From NCBI RefSeq assembly GCF_900114165.1, contig NZ_FOSB01000003.1, forward strand, positions 205,959-269,958: a DNA stretch of 64,000 bases, written 5' to 3'. The DNA comes from Halobacillus dabanensis (GTDB lineage Bacteria > Bacillota > Bacilli > Bacillales > Halobacillaceae). A model generated the notes under the pieces. That model did not search any database. It saw nothing but the letters and a program-made list of their open reading frames with translations, and was not told the DNA's origin. Positions 50,081 to 63,123 of the stretch are shown here, piece after piece; position 1 is the first letter of the stretch, and every line of letters begins with the position of its first letter. A program made the translations under genes and the position numbers.

Positions 50081-51796
50081 ATGAAAGCACAGGCAAGTGC
50101 GGAACAACAAACCGCAACAAAAACAGGAGCCGATTTGCTCGTGGAAGCATTGATCGGTCAGGGTGTCGAAACGTTATTCGGATATCCAGGAGGAGCTGTT
50201 TTACCGATTTATGATGCGCTCTACCGCGCAGAGGGAAGCTTTGATCACATTCTTCCACGGCATGAACAAGGAGCGATTCATGCAGCAGAAGGATATGCCC
50301 GTGTGTCCGGGAAGGCAGGGGTTGTTATCGGAACGTCTGGTCCTGGCGCAACAAACCTAGTGACAGGCATTGCCGATGCGATGATGGATTCGATTCCGCT
50401 GGTTGTTTTTACGGGTCAGGTTGCTAAAGGTGTTATCGGTACAGATGCTTTCCAGGAGTCAGACATCATGGGAATTACGACGCCAATCACTAAACACAAT
50501 TATCAAGTACAGGATATCGAGGACTTGCCTCGTATTGTCAATGAAGCATTCCATATCGCAACGACAGGACGTCCTGGGCCGGTAGTCGTCGATATACCGA
50601 AAGATATCAGTTCAACCGTTTATGAAAAACAAGTGAATCATGAATTTCATTTGCCTGGCTATCAACCGAACTTAAAGCCGAACCCACTTCAAATAAGTAA
50701 ATTGCATGATGCTTTAATAGTAGCGAAAAAACCGGTTGTCTTAGCAGGAGCAGGGGTTATTCATGCAGAAGCTTCGGAACAGTTGAAAACATTCGTGCAA
50801 AACTATCAGTTACCTGTTACAACTACGCTTCTTGGTTTGGGAAGTTATCCAGGAAGTTGTGATCTTTCCCTGGGGATGGCTGGAATGCATGGAACGTATT
50901 CTGCCAATATGGCCCTATATGAATGTGACTTGCTAATTAACATTGGTTCCCGTTTTGATGATCGCCTGACAGGAAACTTAAAGCATTTTGCTCCGAATGC
51001 AACAGTCGCTCATGTGGATATCGACCCAGCAGAGATCGGGAAAAACATCCCGACTCAGATTCCGATTGTATCGGATGCGAAAGCAGCGCTTGAGGCTTTG
51101 AATACAAAACCAGTGAAGGGGCTGCAGCATAAAGGTTGGATGGAAGCAATCAGCCAAAACAAAGTCGATTATCCCTTGTGGCACGATTTACCTGAAGAAG
51201 CGATTGTCCCTCAATGGTTGATGCAGAAAGTATATCAATATACGGACGGGGAAGCGGTCGTGACAACAGATGTCGGGCAACACCAAATGTGGGCAGCTCA
51301 ATACTATCATTTCGATAGGCCGAACCGCTGGGTGACATCCGGCGGACTTGGAACAATGGGATATGGATTCCCTGCAGCTATCGGTGCCCAACTCGCAGAT
51401 ATGGACTCCACTTGTGTGGCGGTCGTCGGTGACGGTGGATTTCAGATGACTTTGCAAGAGCTTTCTGTATTACAAGAACGGAAACTTCCAGTCAAAGTAT
51501 TGATCGTCAACAACCAGGCACTAGGAATGGTGAGGCAGTGGCAAGAGAAATTTTACAGTGAGCGCTACTCAGAATCCATCATCGATGTGCAGCCTGATTT
51601 TGTGAAACTTGCAGAAAGCTATCAAGTTCCGGGATATAAGATTGAAACACAGGAAGAGCTTTTGCAAGTTTTGCCTAAAGTGCTTGCAGATGATCAACCA
51701 GCCGTTATCGATTGCCGAGTCCTGCAAAAAGAAAATGTCTATCCAATGATTGCACCTGGTAAAGGACTTCATGAAATGATTGGGGTGAAACGATGA
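50081..51796 (+). CDS. ilvB: Acetolactate synthase large subunit
   Basis: A 571-residue TPP enzyme. The N-terminal domain has [18 protein letters not shown] and the catalytic Glu in [17 protein letters not shown]; the C-terminal domain has the TPP/Mg site [20 protein letters not shown] ... [13 protein letters not shown]. It condenses pyruvate (or pyruvate and 2-oxobutyrate) in Val/Leu/Ile synthesis. GGAGGG precedes ATG 50081. It overlaps ilvN by four bases (ATGA). Confidence 0.96.
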   Translation: MKAQASAEQQTATKTGADLLVEALIGQGVETLFGYPGGAVLPIYDALYRAEGSFDHILPRHEQGAIHAAEGYARVSGKAGVVIGTSGPGATNLVTGIADAMMDSIPLVVFTGQVAKGVIGTDAFQESDIMGITTPITKHNYQVQDIEDLPRIVNEAFHIATTGRPGPVVVDIPKDISSTVYEKQVNHEFHLPGYQPNLKPNPLQISKLHDALIVAKKPVVLAGAGVIHAEASEQLKTFVQNYQLPVTTTLLGLGSYPGSCDLSLGMAGMHGTYSANMALYECDLLINIGSRFDDRLTGNLKHFAPNATVAHVDIDPAEIGKNIPTQIPIVSDAKAALEALNTKPVKGLQHKGWMEAISQNKVDYPLWHDLPEEAIVPQWLMQKVYQYTDGEAVVTTDVGQHQMWAAQYYHFDRPNRWVTSGGLGTMGYGFPAAIGAQLADMDSTCVAVVGDGGFQMTLQELSVLQERKLPVKVLIVNNQALGMVRQWQEKFYSERYSESIIDVQPDFVKLAESYQVPGYKIETQEELLQVLPKVLADDQPAVIDCRVLQKENVYPMIAPGKGLHEMIGVKR

Positions 51797-52314
51797 AGCG
51801 AATCGTGACAGCAACCGTTCATAATCGAAGCGGGGTGCTGAACAGGGTAACAGGTTTACTCGCCAAAAGGCAATTCAACATTGAAAGTATTTCTGTCGGT
51901 CGTACAGAAACAGACGGTGTATCAAAAATGACATTCGTCGTGGATGTGGAAGATGATCGAAAGCTCGAGCAGCTTACAAAGCAGCTGAATAAACAAATTG
52001 ATGTCTTGAAAGTATCAGATATTACAGACAAAGCGATTGTTGCTCGTGAACTTGCGATGGTGAAAGTGATTAGTAACCCGCAAATCCGTAGTGAAATTCA
52101 AGGGATAATCGAACCATTCCGGGCATCGATCATTGATGTCAGTAAAGAAAGTGTCACAGTTCAAGTCACTGGAAAATCTGACAAAGTCGATGCGCTCATC
52201 GACCTGTTGAGGCCATATGGCATAAAAGAACTTGCCAGAACAGGGCTGACAGCTTTCACCCGCGGTCATCAACCGCAAGTGGCAGAATTCAAATCTTACT
52301 CTCTACTAAAATAA
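51793..52314 (+). CDS. ilvN: Acetolactate synthase small (regulatory) subunit
   Basis: A 173-residue ACT-domain protein: [20 protein letters not shown] followed by [12 protein letters not shown], the valine-binding ACT fold. It gives the large subunit full activity and feedback control by valine. Start and ilvB stop overlap as ATGA, so the two are made together. Confidence 0.95.
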   Translation: MKRIVTATVHNRSGVLNRVTGLLAKRQFNIESISVGRTETDGVSKMTFVVDVEDDRKLEQLTKQLNKQIDVLKVSDITDKAIVARELAMVKVISNPQIRSEIQGIIEPFRASIIDVSKESVTVQVTGKSDKVDALIDLLRPYGIKELARTGLTAFTRGHQPQVAEFKSYSLLK

Positions 52315-54901
<2,587 letters not shown>

Positions 54902-54917
54902 CTTAAGGGGGATGTAC

Positions 54918-56024
54918 ATGGAGAAACATATCGTTCTTTTGCCAGGGGATGGAATCGGTCCAGAAGTGACGAAAGCTGCGAAAAACGTTTTGCAGGCAAT
55001 TGCGGACAGATATCATCATTCATTCACATTTGAAAGTCATGACATCGGGGGAGCGGCCATCGATCACCATGAAACACCGCTCCCGGAAGATACCGTAAAA
55101 GCAGCCAAAAAAGCGGATGCCATTTTTCTTGGAGCAGTCGGAGGGCCGAAATGGGATCAGCTTCCAGGTCATATGCGACCGGAAAAAGGGCTGCTCGGCA
55201 TCCGTAAACAGCTTGGTTTGTTTGCGAACCTCCGTCCGGTCAAAGCGTTCCAGCAGTTGCTCCATGCATCACCTTTAAAACAGGAAGTCGTTGCCGCAAG
55301 CGATCTATTGATCGTCCGGGAGTTAACGGGAGGATTATACTTCGGTGAACCTCGTGAACGCCGTAATAACGGAAAAACAGTCGTAGATACACTGGCTTAT
55401 GAGAGAAGTGAGATAGAGAGAATCGTTGATCAGGCTTTCCAAAGTGCCCAAGTCAGAAGGAAGCATGTCACTTCCGTCGATAAAGCCAACGTACTGGAAT
55501 CGAGCCGTCTGTGGCGTGAGGTTGTGGAAGAAAAGAAACACCAGTATCCAGACGTTACTGTGGAGCATATGCTTGTTGATGCAGCAGCGATGAAGCTCGT
55601 CACAAACCCAGCTTACTTTGATGTAATCGTCACAGAAAACATGTTCGGCGATATTTTAAGTGATGAAGCCTCCGTGTTGACTGGATCTCTCGGGATGCTT
55701 CCATCAGCGAGTTTGAACGAAAGAGGCGTCGGTTTGTATGAACCGGTCCATGGATCAGCTCCTGATATAGCTGGCCAGGATAAAGCTAACCCGTTAGCTA
55801 GCATTCTATCGGTCGCGATGATGCTGAAGCACTCGTTCGGCATGGAAGAGGAAGCAGAACAATTGGAAGCGGCCGTACAGGAAGTTCTGGATGAAGGATA
55901 TCATACCGCAGACATCGATCTCGTCGGAGGTACTGTCGTAAGTGGAAGTGAGCTTGCAAGAAGAGTCGTCGATCAAATCAGTACAAGTGATACAACAGAA
56001 AATATCATGCGTTGTTACGTGTGA
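54918..56024 (+). CDS. leuB: 3-Isopropylmalate dehydrogenase
   Basis: A 368-residue enzyme starting MEKHIVLLPGDGIGPEVTKA. Substrate and metal residues appear in RELTGGLYFGEPRER, DAAAMKLVTNPAYFDVIVTE and EPVHGSAPDIAGQDKANPLA. It oxidatively decarboxylates 3-isopropylmalate. ATG 54918 fits AAGGGGG better than ATG 54912. Confidence 0.95.
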   Translation: MEKHIVLLPGDGIGPEVTKAAKNVLQAIADRYHHSFTFESHDIGGAAIDHHETPLPEDTVKAAKKADAIFLGAVGGPKWDQLPGHMRPEKGLLGIRKQLGLFANLRPVKAFQQLLHASPLKQEVVAASDLLIVRELTGGLYFGEPRERRNNGKTVVDTLAYERSEIERIVDQAFQSAQVRRKHVTSVDKANVLESSRLWREVVEEKKHQYPDVTVEHMLVDAAAMKLVTNPAYFDVIVTENMFGDILSDEASVLTGSLGMLPSASLNERGVGLYEPVHGSAPDIAGQDKANPLASILSVAMMLKHSFGMEEEAEQLEAAVQEVLDEGYHTADIDLVGGTVVSGSELARRVVDQISTSDTTENIMRCYV

Positions 56025-56045
56025 GTAAGGAAAGCAGGTAAGAAA

Positions 56046-56095
56046 GAAAGGCATTGGCTCTCTCAAGGGTAAGGGGAGTGCCTTTCCTTCTTCTT
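56046..56095 (+). terminator. Hairpin between leuB and leuC
   Basis: GAAAGGCA / TGCCTTTC with a long loop and a CT-rich tail (CTTCTTCTTTT). It is weak and may only partly terminate transcription within the operon. Confidence 0.5.
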
Positions 56096-56124
56096 TTACT
56101 AATATCAGAAGGGAGCGGAACGGA

Positions 56125-57537
56125 ATGAGTCAACCAAAAACGATTGTCGAAAAAATTTGGGATCAGCATGTCGTCCATGAAGAAGAAGGGAAGCCGAATC
56201 TCCTCTATATCGACTTGCATCTGATTCATGAGGTGACCTCTCCCCAGGCGTTCGAAGGGTTGCGGATGAGTGGTAGGAAAGTAAGGCGTCCAGATCGGAC
56301 TTTTGCTACGATGGACCATAACGTACCGACAATCCACAGAAATGTCATCAAAGATGCGGTCTCAAAAAAGCAAATGGAGACATTAGAGGCTAATTGTGAA
56401 GAGTTCGGTGTTCGTCTGGCGGATATCAACCACCCGGATCAGGGAATTGTCCATGTCATCGGTCCGGAGCTTGGGTTGACCCAACCAGGAAAAACCATTG
56501 TCTGTGGGGACAGTCATACTTCCACACACGGTGCATTCGGAGCCTTGGCTTTTGGAATTGGTACAAGTGAAGTGGAGCATGTGCTTGCGACACAATCTTT
56601 GTGGCAGTCCCGTCCAAAGACATTGCAAATAAAAGTAGATGGTCTACTGGGAACAGGGGTCACAGCCAAAGATTTAATTCTAGCGATTATCGGTAAGTAT
56701 GGCGTCCGCTTCGGTACCGGGTATGTCATCGAGTATACAGGTGAAGCGGTTCGCAACCTCTCCATGGAAGAGCGGATGACGGTTTGTAATATGTCGATCG
56801 AAGCGGGTGCCAGAGCCGGGTTGATCAGCCCTGATGCCACGACGGTTGATTATTTGAAAGGTAAACGCTATGTTCCCGAAGGTGAAGCATTTGATGAAGT
56901 CGCTGAAGAGTGGTTGGCCCTTGCTTCTGATGAAGGAGCTGAATACGATCAAACACTGAGTATCCACGCAGATGAAATCGAACCACAAGTTACCTGGGGA
57001 ACGAATCCAGCTCAATGTGTACCTGTCGGTGGCCGTGTGCCGGATCCGAAAGAAGCTGACAATGATCGAGATGGTATCGAAAGAGCAATTGAATACATGG
57101 GCTTGGAACCGAACCAGAGTATTGAGTCGATTCCTGTGGAGCATGTGTTTATAGGTTCTTGTACGAATTCAAGATTGAGCGATCTTCGTAAAGCGGCAGA
57201 AATCGTACGCGGTGGCCGTGTCCATGAAGGTGTGAGAGCGCTCGTCGTTCCAGGTTCCAAATCTGTAAAAGATGCAGCGGAAGCGGAAGGACTGGACACC
57301 ATTTTTATAACGGCAGGCTTTGAATGGCGTGAGGCCGGATGCAGCATGTGTCTCGCAATGAACGACGACATCGTCCCACCAGGCGAACGTTGTGCTTCCA
57401 CGTCCAACCGGAATTTCGAGGGGCGCCAGGGGAATGGAGCCCGTACCCATCTCGTCAGTCCAGAGATGGCGGCAGCAGCTGCTTTGGAAGGTCACTTTGT
57501 CGATGTCAGAAAATACGCCATTACCGTAGGAGGTTGA
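56125..57537 (+). CDS. leuC: 3-Isopropylmalate dehydratase large subunit
   Basis: A 470-residue aconitase-family protein. Fe-S Cys residues are visible in [19 protein letters not shown] and [29 protein letters not shown] is the substrate loop. With LeuD it isomerises 2- to 3-isopropylmalate. RBS GAAGGGAG; it ends four bases before leuD. Confidence 0.95.
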   Translation: MSQPKTIVEKIWDQHVVHEEEGKPNLLYIDLHLIHEVTSPQAFEGLRMSGRKVRRPDRTFATMDHNVPTIHRNVIKDAVSKKQMETLEANCEEFGVRLADINHPDQGIVHVIGPELGLTQPGKTIVCGDSHTSTHGAFGALAFGIGTSEVEHVLATQSLWQSRPKTLQIKVDGLLGTGVTAKDLILAIIGKYGVRFGTGYVIEYTGEAVRNLSMEERMTVCNMSIEAGARAGLISPDATTVDYLKGKRYVPEGEAFDEVAEEWLALASDEGAEYDQTLSIHADEIEPQVTWGTNPAQCVPVGGRVPDPKEADNDRDGIERAIEYMGLEPNQSIESIPVEHVFIGSCTNSRLSDLRKAAEIVRGGRVHEGVRALVVPGSKSVKDAAEAEGLDTIFITAGFEWREAGCSMCLAMNDDIVPPGERCASTSNRNFEGRQGNGARTHLVSPEMAAAAALEGHFVDVRKYAITVGG

Positions 57538-57541
57538 GCCG

Positions 57542-58150
57542 ATGGAACCGATCAAACAACATAAAGGTCTGGTCTACCCATTGGATCGAGAAAATGTCGA
57601 TACCGACCAGATCATTCCTAAACAATTTTTGAAACGGATAGAACGTCAAGGATTCGGCCAGTTCCTTTTTTACAACTGGCGTTTCTACGATGATGGAACT
57701 CCACGGGAAGATTTTTCATTGAACGACTCAAAGTATGATGGGGCTTCCATTCTTGTCGGCGGAGAAAACTTCGGGTGTGGTTCCTCACGGGAACACGCAC
57801 CTTGGGCGATCCAGGACTATGGTTTCAGAGTTGTCATCGCACCGAGTTTCGCCGACATTTTTTACAACAACTGCTTCAAAAATGGTATTTTACCCATTCA
57901 GTTGCCGAAGACGGTTGTTGATCAGCTGATGGAAAAGGCGAGCAAGGAGAAGTATGAAGTGGAGGTCGATTTGGAGCGACAAGTCATTTTTGATGGCAGC
58001 GATATTGAAGTGTTCTTCGATATCCAGTCGTATCACAAAGAGATGTTGTTGAACGGCTGGGATGAAATTGCTGTCACATTGACGTATGAAGACAAAATCG
58101 ACCAGTACGAAAAACAAAACAAAGGAGTGAAGACGTTGGGGATTTCTTAA
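57542..58150 (+). CDS. leuD: 3-Isopropylmalate dehydratase small subunit
   Basis: A 202-residue swivelling-domain subunit: LDRENVDTDQIIPKQFLKRI, GGENFGCGSSREHAPWAIQD and SFADIFYNNCFKNGILPI. Partner of LeuC. The C-terminus (EKQNKGVKTLGIS) contains an AAAGGAG that looks like a ribosome site for the next gene. Confidence 0.95.
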   Translation: MEPIKQHKGLVYPLDRENVDTDQIIPKQFLKRIERQGFGQFLFYNWRFYDDGTPREDFSLNDSKYDGASILVGGENFGCGSSREHAPWAIQDYGFRVVIAPSFADIFYNNCFKNGILPIQLPKTVVDQLMEKASKEKYEVEVDLERQVIFDGSDIEVFFDIQSYHKEMLLNGWDEIAVTLTYEDKIDQYEKQNKGVKTLGIS

Positions 58151-58164
58151 CGCTAGCAAAAGTA

Positions 58165-59124
58165 ATGGATGCACAGGAACAGTTGCAAGAGGTGGTGCAC
58201 CGTACACCACTGCAAACATCGAAAACCTTCAATGAAAAGACTGGACAGCACGTTTACTTGAAGATGGAGAATCAGCAGAAAACAGGAGCTTTCAAAGTGC
58301 GTGGGGCTTCTTACAAAGTCGCTTGTTTAACAGAGGAAGAAGCATCGCGCGGCGTCATTGCCGCTTCTGCCGGAAATCACGCCCAGGGAGTGGCTCTCGC
58401 AGCATCGAAACGGGGCATTCAGGCGCAAATCTTCATGCCTGAAGGAACACCTCGAGCAAAAGTAGAAGCAACCGAGGGGTATGGGGCGAAAGTTGTCCTT
58501 ACTGGTGAATCGTTCCAGGAAGCTTATCAGGCAGCGGTTCTGGAACAGCAACAAGCGGGAGCTACTTTCCTTCATCCGTTCGACGATTATGACGTGATGG
58601 CAGGTCAGGCGACCGTTGCTGTTGAAATGCTGCAACAACAACCGGATTTAGAACGTCTATTCGTGCCGATCGGTGGAGGCGGCCTGATCTCTGGTGTTGC
58701 TTTCGCTGCCAAACAACTGAAACCAGACATTAAAGTCATCGGTGTTCAGTCGGCAAAAGCGCCGTCGATGTATAATGCACTCTATAAAAAAGGTCCTGAA
58801 AAACTGACATCCGTCTCAACGATTGCTGACGGGATTGCTGTGAAGGAAAGAGGGAAACTGACCTATACGTGTATCCAGAAATATGTGGATCAGGTGATTA
58901 CTGTGGAAGAGCATGAAATCGCTGAGGCGATGCTTATGTTGCTTGAACGGGAAAAAACATTGGTGGAAGGAGCTGGAGCTACTGCGCTCGCTGGCCTTTT
59001 AAGCACATGTGATACGTTTGAAAATGAGCAATGCGGCGTTGTCCTGAGTGGTGGGAACATGGATCTTTCCCGGTTACCACTGGTTCAAAAGCTAGCCAAC
59101 CCGAAAAAGATGGTCATCGCGTAA
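58165..59124 (+). CDS. ilvA: Threonine dehydratase, short form without ACT domain
   Basis: A 319-residue fold-type II PLP enzyme. The PLP lysine is in KTGAFKVRGASYK; SAGNHAQGVALAASKRGI and PIGGGGLISGVAFAAKQL are cofactor loops. It deaminates threonine to 2-oxobutyrate for isoleucine synthesis. It lacks the C-terminal regulatory domains of the classic biosynthetic enzyme, so feedback control is likely absent or different. The only start is ATG 58165, yet the open frame upstream reads FLTLAKVMDAQ, which looks like normal N-terminal family sequence. Confidence 0.9.
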   Translation: MDAQEQLQEVVHRTPLQTSKTFNEKTGQHVYLKMENQQKTGAFKVRGASYKVACLTEEEASRGVIAASAGNHAQGVALAASKRGIQAQIFMPEGTPRAKVEATEGYGAKVVLTGESFQEAYQAAVLEQQQAGATFLHPFDDYDVMAGQATVAVEMLQQQPDLERLFVPIGGGGLISGVAFAAKQLKPDIKVIGVQSAKAPSMYNALYKKGPEKLTSVSTIADGIAVKERGKLTYTCIQKYVDQVITVEEHEIAEAMLMLLEREKTLVEGAGATALAGLLSTCDTFENEQCGVVLSGGNMDLSRLPLVQKLANPKKMVIA

Positions 59125-59130
59125 GGTGAC

Positions 59131-59171
59131 AGCCAGGAAGAGAGTGAGAGCTCTTTTCCTGGCTTTTTTTA
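59131..59171 (+). terminator. Terminator of ilv-leu operon
   Basis: Stem AGCCAGGAAGAGAG / CTCTTTTCCTGGCT with mismatches, then TTTTTTT. Confidence 0.88.
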
Positions 59172-59377
59172 TTGTCCAATTTGTTACTAAATGGCCCATC
59201 ACTTTTTATCTCACAGGATAGTACCCCGCCTTTGATCATTTACTCCTTTAATGGTTGTGAACTAGCGATAAATTAAGTGGATTCTGTGTAAAGAGGGAGG
59301 AAATGTCCACCAGGGATGATCATCAGGCCCATAAAAGGAAAAACAGCCAAAATACAGAAATTTTATAAAAAGATGTA
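59172..59377. other. Gap between ilvA and the siderophore operon
   Basis: About 205 bases, no gene or structure recognised. Confidence 0.5.
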
Positions 59378-59408
59378 TTGACCTTCCACTTACTGGAGCG
59401 TTTATAGT
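59378..59408 (+). promoter_or_regulatory. Promoter of the siderophore transport operon
   Basis: TTGACC at 59378-59383; a -10 of TTTATA (17-base spacer) or TATAGT (19-base spacer) follows. Confidence 0.5.
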
Positions 59409-59420
59409 ATGATTTGTAAT

Positions 59421-59441
59421 AGATAATGAGAATCAATATCA
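59421..59441 (+). promoter_or_regulatory. Fur box
   Basis: AGATAATGAGAATCAATATC contains the GATAATGA.AATCA core of the Fur operator. It lies just after the promoter and before an iron-transport operon, the usual position for iron-dependent repression. Confidence 0.75.
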
Positions 59442-59468
59442 ATTGATGGTAGTTAGGAAGAGCTGGTT

Positions 59469-60428
59469 ATGAAGAGAAGGTATTTATTTTTATTGTTAAT
59501 AGTATTTTCAGTGCTGTCACTCTTTATCGGGGTGTCGAAACTCCCTATTACAGAGATTCATCACTGGAACGAGCACCAGTGGCACGTATTTTGGATCAGT
59601 CGTTTCCCTCGTCTGATGAGCATATTGATTGCCGGGGTAAGTATGGCGATAGGTGGATTGATCATGCAGCAGTTAAGCCGTAACAAGTTTGTATCCCCGA
59701 CAACAGCTGGGACGATTGATTCGGCAAGGCTCGGGATAGTTTTTTCCTTGATCTTTTTTTCGTCCGCAACGCCGTTGGTCCAGACGATGATATCCTTTCT
59801 ATTCGCTTTAGCTGGAACAATGATTTTCATGCAGATTCTGGACAAAATCAAACTGAAAGATGCGATCTTCATACCGCTTCTCGGAATCATGCTTGGAAAT
59901 GTGATCAGTTCCATTACGACTTTTTTCGCCTATCAATTTGACTTGATCCAGAGTATGTCTTCGTGGCTGCAAGGTGATTTTTCGATGATATTGAAAGGCG
60001 ATTACGAGCTTTTATACATAAGTGTTCCGCTTGTGTTCATGGCTTATATCTTCGCCCATCGTTTCACTATAGCGGGTATGGGAGAGGATTTTTCGAAAAA
60101 CCTCGGTCTCAACCATAAACAGGTTGTCTACATAGGCTTGTTCATTGTTGCTTTAATGACTTCTGTGGTTGTGCTGACTGTCGGGGCTATTCCATTTCTT
60201 GGGTTGATTGTTCCGAATATTGTATCCATTTATCGAGGCGACAACTTAAAGAACAGTTTGGGACATACGGCACTGCTTGGTGCATTGTTTGTTCTATTCT
60301 GTGATATTCTCGGCCGAGTCATTATATACCCCTATGAAGTCCCTATCGGATTGACGGTCGGAGTTATCGGGAGCGCCTTATTTATTTACTTGTTGTTGAG
60401 GAGAAAAGCTTATGCAGCATCGTACTAA
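59469..60428 (+). CDS. yclN: Siderophore ABC transporter permease (FecCD family, YclN-like)
   Basis: A 319-residue permease with about nine helices. FecCD motifs: PRLMSILIAGVSMAIGGLIM near the start, LGIMLGNVISSITTFFAYQF, and VVVLTVGAIPFLGLIVPNIV in the coupling region. With the next three genes it equals the B. subtilis yclNOPQ petrobactin system in order and type; the ligand here is inferred only. Overlaps the next permease by 17 bases. Confidence 0.9.
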   Translation: MKRRYLFLLLIVFSVLSLFIGVSKLPITEIHHWNEHQWHVFWISRFPRLMSILIAGVSMAIGGLIMQQLSRNKFVSPTTAGTIDSARLGIVFSLIFFSSATPLVQTMISFLFALAGTMIFMQILDKIKLKDAIFIPLLGIMLGNVISSITTFFAYQFDLIQSMSSWLQGDFSMILKGDYELLYISVPLVFMAYIFAHRFTIAGMGEDFSKNLGLNHKQVVYIGLFIVALMTSVVVLTVGAIPFLGLIVPNIVSIYRGDNLKNSLGHTALLGALFVLFCDILGRVIIYPYEVPIGLTVGVIGSALFIYLLLRRKAYAASY

Positions 60429-61359
60429 ACTTTATATCTTATTCTTCCTTGCTATTATTCTTACAGGCTTATTTCTATTCACAGACCTTAGGAATCCTGA
60501 GTATGTCCTACCGAGAAGGACGATGAAGGTACTTGCGATTATTGTGACAGGAACAGCGATTGCTTTAGCGACTCTTGTGTTTCAGACGATTACGAATAAT
60601 AGAATTTTGACTCCGAGCATGATCGGCTTTGATTCTCTTTATATGTTGCTGCAAACTGGAATCATTTTCATATTCGGTTCCACACACATCACACTCATGA
60701 ACAAATATCTCAATTTCGGCTTGTCTCTTTTGTTCATGGTCGGTTTTGCACTGATTCTCTATCGCTTTCTCTTCAAAAAGGAAGGGCAACCAATCTATCT
60801 GCTTTTGCTTGTCGGGATTATTTTGGGGACTTTTTTTGGAAGTCTCACGACGTTCATGCAAGTTTTGATCGACCCGAATGAGTTTCAGTTTATCCAGGAC
60901 AAGATGTTTGCCAGTTTCAACAATGTCCACACAGAGCTTCTCTACATAAGCATCGGAGTATTGGTTATTACTTTTCTTTACATGATGAGGTATATGAAGT
61001 ATTTAGATGTTCTTTCCTTAGGTAAATCCCATGCAGTGAATTTAGGTGTCCCTTACGATTCTGTGGTGAAAAAACTGTTGATTGTAGTGACGATCTTCAT
61101 TGCCGTAGGAACGGCATTAGTCGGGCCGATCACGTTTTTAGGACTATTAGTTGTCAATATTGCCTATCATTTTCTGCCGACGTATAAGCATTCCATTTTG
61201 ATGATAGGCTCCTCATTCATCGCTATCATTGCGCTTGTCGGTGGTCAATGGGTGGTCGAACGAGTATTTACCTTTTCAACGACAATCAGTGTCATCATTA
61301 ATTTTGTTGGAGGGGTGTATTTCATACATCTACTATTAAAGGAGAATCGATTGTCATGA
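60412..61359 (+). CDS. yclO: Siderophore ABC transporter permease (FecCD family, YclO-like)
   Basis: A 315-residue permease, partner of the previous one: IVTGTAIALATLVFQTITNN, GIILGTFFGSLTTFMQVLID, and ALVGPITFLGLLVVNIAYHF. The two form the heterodimeric channel. It overlaps the upstream gene and its stop overlaps the ATPase start (ATGA). Confidence 0.9.
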   Translation: MQHRTKLYILFFLAIILTGLFLFTDLRNPEYVLPRRTMKVLAIIVTGTAIALATLVFQTITNNRILTPSMIGFDSLYMLLQTGIIFIFGSTHITLMNKYLNFGLSLLFMVGFALILYRFLFKKEGQPIYLLLLVGIILGTFFGSLTTFMQVLIDPNEFQFIQDKMFASFNNVHTELLYISIGVLVITFLYMMRYMKYLDVLSLGKSHAVNLGVPYDSVVKKLLIVVTIFIAVGTALVGPITFLGLLVVNIAYHFLPTYKHSILMIGSSFIAIIALVGGQWVVERVFTFSTTISVIINFVGGVYFIHLLLKENRLS

Positions 61360-62111
61360 AACTATTTTCTGTCAGCAAACGTTATGCCGATAAAAACGTG
61401 GTCGATGACGTGACCATTGATATTCCGAAAGGTAAAATCACTTCCATGATTGGACCGAACGGGGCGGGGAAAAGTACAGTGCTTTCCATGATGAGCCGCC
61501 TTTTAGCTAATGACGGAGGAAAGATTCGCTTAGACGGGCAGGAAGTGAAGGACTGGGATTCGCCGAAGTTATCTAAAAAGCTCGCCATTCTTAGACAGTC
61601 CAACCATCTAACCGTGAGGCTCACAGTAAGAGAACTTGTTTCGTTTGGCCGCTTCCCTTATTCGAAAGGTCGTCTGAAGGAAAGTGACTGGAATAAAGTG
61701 GATGAGGCGATTGCCTATATGGAATTGGAAGACATCGAGGACCGGTTTTTAGATCAGTTGAGTGGAGGGCAAAAACAACGGGCGTTCATAGCAATGGTCA
61801 TTGCTCAGGATACGGACTATATTCTGCTTGATGAACCTCTTAACAACCTTGATATGAAGCATTCCGTTCAAATAATGAAAGTATTGAGGCGTCTGGTTGA
61901 TGAACTGGGTAAAACGGTTATCGTCGTTATTCATGATATCAATTTCGCTTCCTGCTATTCCGATTATATCGTTGCCTTGAAAGATGGCCGGGTTCGTAAA
62001 CAGGGGCCTGTTGACGAGATGATCTGCCGTGATTGTTTAAGCGATGTTTATGATATGGACATTCCTGTTCAACAGATTGATAAAAATAAAATTTGCGTAT
62101 ATTTCGCATGA
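61356..62111 (+). CDS. yclP: Siderophore ABC transporter ATPase (YclP-like)
   Basis: A 251-residue ABC ATPase. Walker A GPNGAGKST at about 34-42, signature LSGGQKQR, Walker B DYILLDEPLNNLD, switch His in VVIHDINFAS. It powers iron-siderophore import. Confidence 0.95.
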   Translation: MKLFSVSKRYADKNVVDDVTIDIPKGKITSMIGPNGAGKSTVLSMMSRLLANDGGKIRLDGQEVKDWDSPKLSKKLAILRQSNHLTVRLTVRELVSFGRFPYSKGRLKESDWNKVDEAIAYMELEDIEDRFLDQLSGGQKQRAFIAMVIAQDTDYILLDEPLNNLDMKHSVQIMKVLRRLVDELGKTVIVVIHDINFASCYSDYIVALKDGRVRKQGPVDEMICRDCLSDVYDMDIPVQQIDKNKICVYFA

Positions 62112-62125
62112 AGAGGGTGGATAAA

Positions 62126-63055
62126 GTGAAAAAAACAGCTTGGTTCATGGTATTAATATTGAGTTTGTTGCTGGCAGCATGTGGGACGGAAGGAGAGGCA
62201 GAAGAAACTAATGGTCAAGAGGAAGAACAAGTGACCGTCGATCATAAGCTCGGAGAGACAACCGTAGATAAAAATCCGGAAAAAGTGGTTGTATTCGACT
62301 TTGGAACACTCGATACACTACAAGAGCTAGGAGTGGAAGTAGCTGGGGTACCGAAAGATTCTCTCCCTTCTTATCTTTCCGACTATGAAGGGGATGATTA
62401 TGCTCATGTTGGCGGTTTGAAAGAACCAGACTTTGAAGAAATTTATGAAGTCGAGCCGGATTTGATCATCATCTCCGGCCGTCAATCGGATCTATATGAA
62501 GAGTTCGCTGAAATTGCACCGACTATTTATGTGGAACTGGATGCGGAAAACTACATGGATTCTTTTAAAGGTAATGTAGAGATGCTTGCCAACATTTTTG
62601 ACAAACAACAGGAAGCAGAAGAAAAACTTGCAGCAATCGAAGAAAATGTGGAGAATCTTAAGGCGGACACATCTGATGCAGAAGGTCTGATTGTTCTGGC
62701 TACAGGTGGGAAACTGAGCGCCTATGGGGAAGGGTCACGTTTTGGTATTATCCATGATACGTTTGGTGTTCAGGCAGTTGACAAAAACATTGAAGTGGCC
62801 ACACATGGGCAAAAAGTATCTTTCGAATACATTCTTGAACAAAACCCTGATTATTTGTTTGTGATTGACAGAGATGCGGTTGTAGCAGATGAACCAGCAG
62901 CGAAACAGATGATGGAGAATGAGGTGGTCAAACAAACCGCAGCGTATGAAAAAAATCAGATCGTGTATCTTGATCCGAATTACTGGTACCTGTCCGGCGG
63001 AGGCTTACAATCCGTCCAGGCTATGATCGATGAAATCGAAACAAGCATGGAATAA
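62126..63055 (+). CDS. yclQ: Siderophore-binding lipoprotein (YclQ-like)
   Basis: A 309-residue periplasmic-binding-type lipoprotein. Signal and lipobox KKTAWFMVLILSLLLAACGT, then VVVFDFGTLDTLQELGVEVA, EPDLIIISGRQSDLYEEFAE, and QNPDYLFVIDRDAV. It captures the ferric siderophore outside the membrane. GTG 62126 fits GGGTGG; an earlier ATG in the frame would add a basic head before the signal. Confidence 0.92.
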   Translation: MKKTAWFMVLILSLLLAACGTEGEAEETNGQEEEQVTVDHKLGETTVDKNPEKVVVFDFGTLDTLQELGVEVAGVPKDSLPSYLSDYEGDDYAHVGGLKEPDFEEIYEVEPDLIIISGRQSDLYEEFAEIAPTIYVELDAENYMDSFKGNVEMLANIFDKQQEAEEKLAAIEENVENLKADTSDAEGLIVLATGGKLSAYGEGSRFGIIHDTFGVQAVDKNIEVATHGQKVSFEYILEQNPDYLFVIDRDAVVADEPAAKQMMENEVVKQTAAYEKNQIVYLDPNYWYLSGGGLQSVQAMIDEIETSME

Positions 63056-63067
63056 GGGAAATTCAGG

Positions 63068-63097
63068 AGCAGAGGATATTGATCCTTTGCTTCTTTT
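63068..63097 (+). terminator. Terminator of the siderophore operon
   Basis: Stem AGCAGAGGAT / ATCCTTTGCT, four-base loop, TCTTTT tail. Confidence 0.78.
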
Positions 63098-63123
63098 CCA
63101 TATGTAGAAGGGGGAGAATGACT

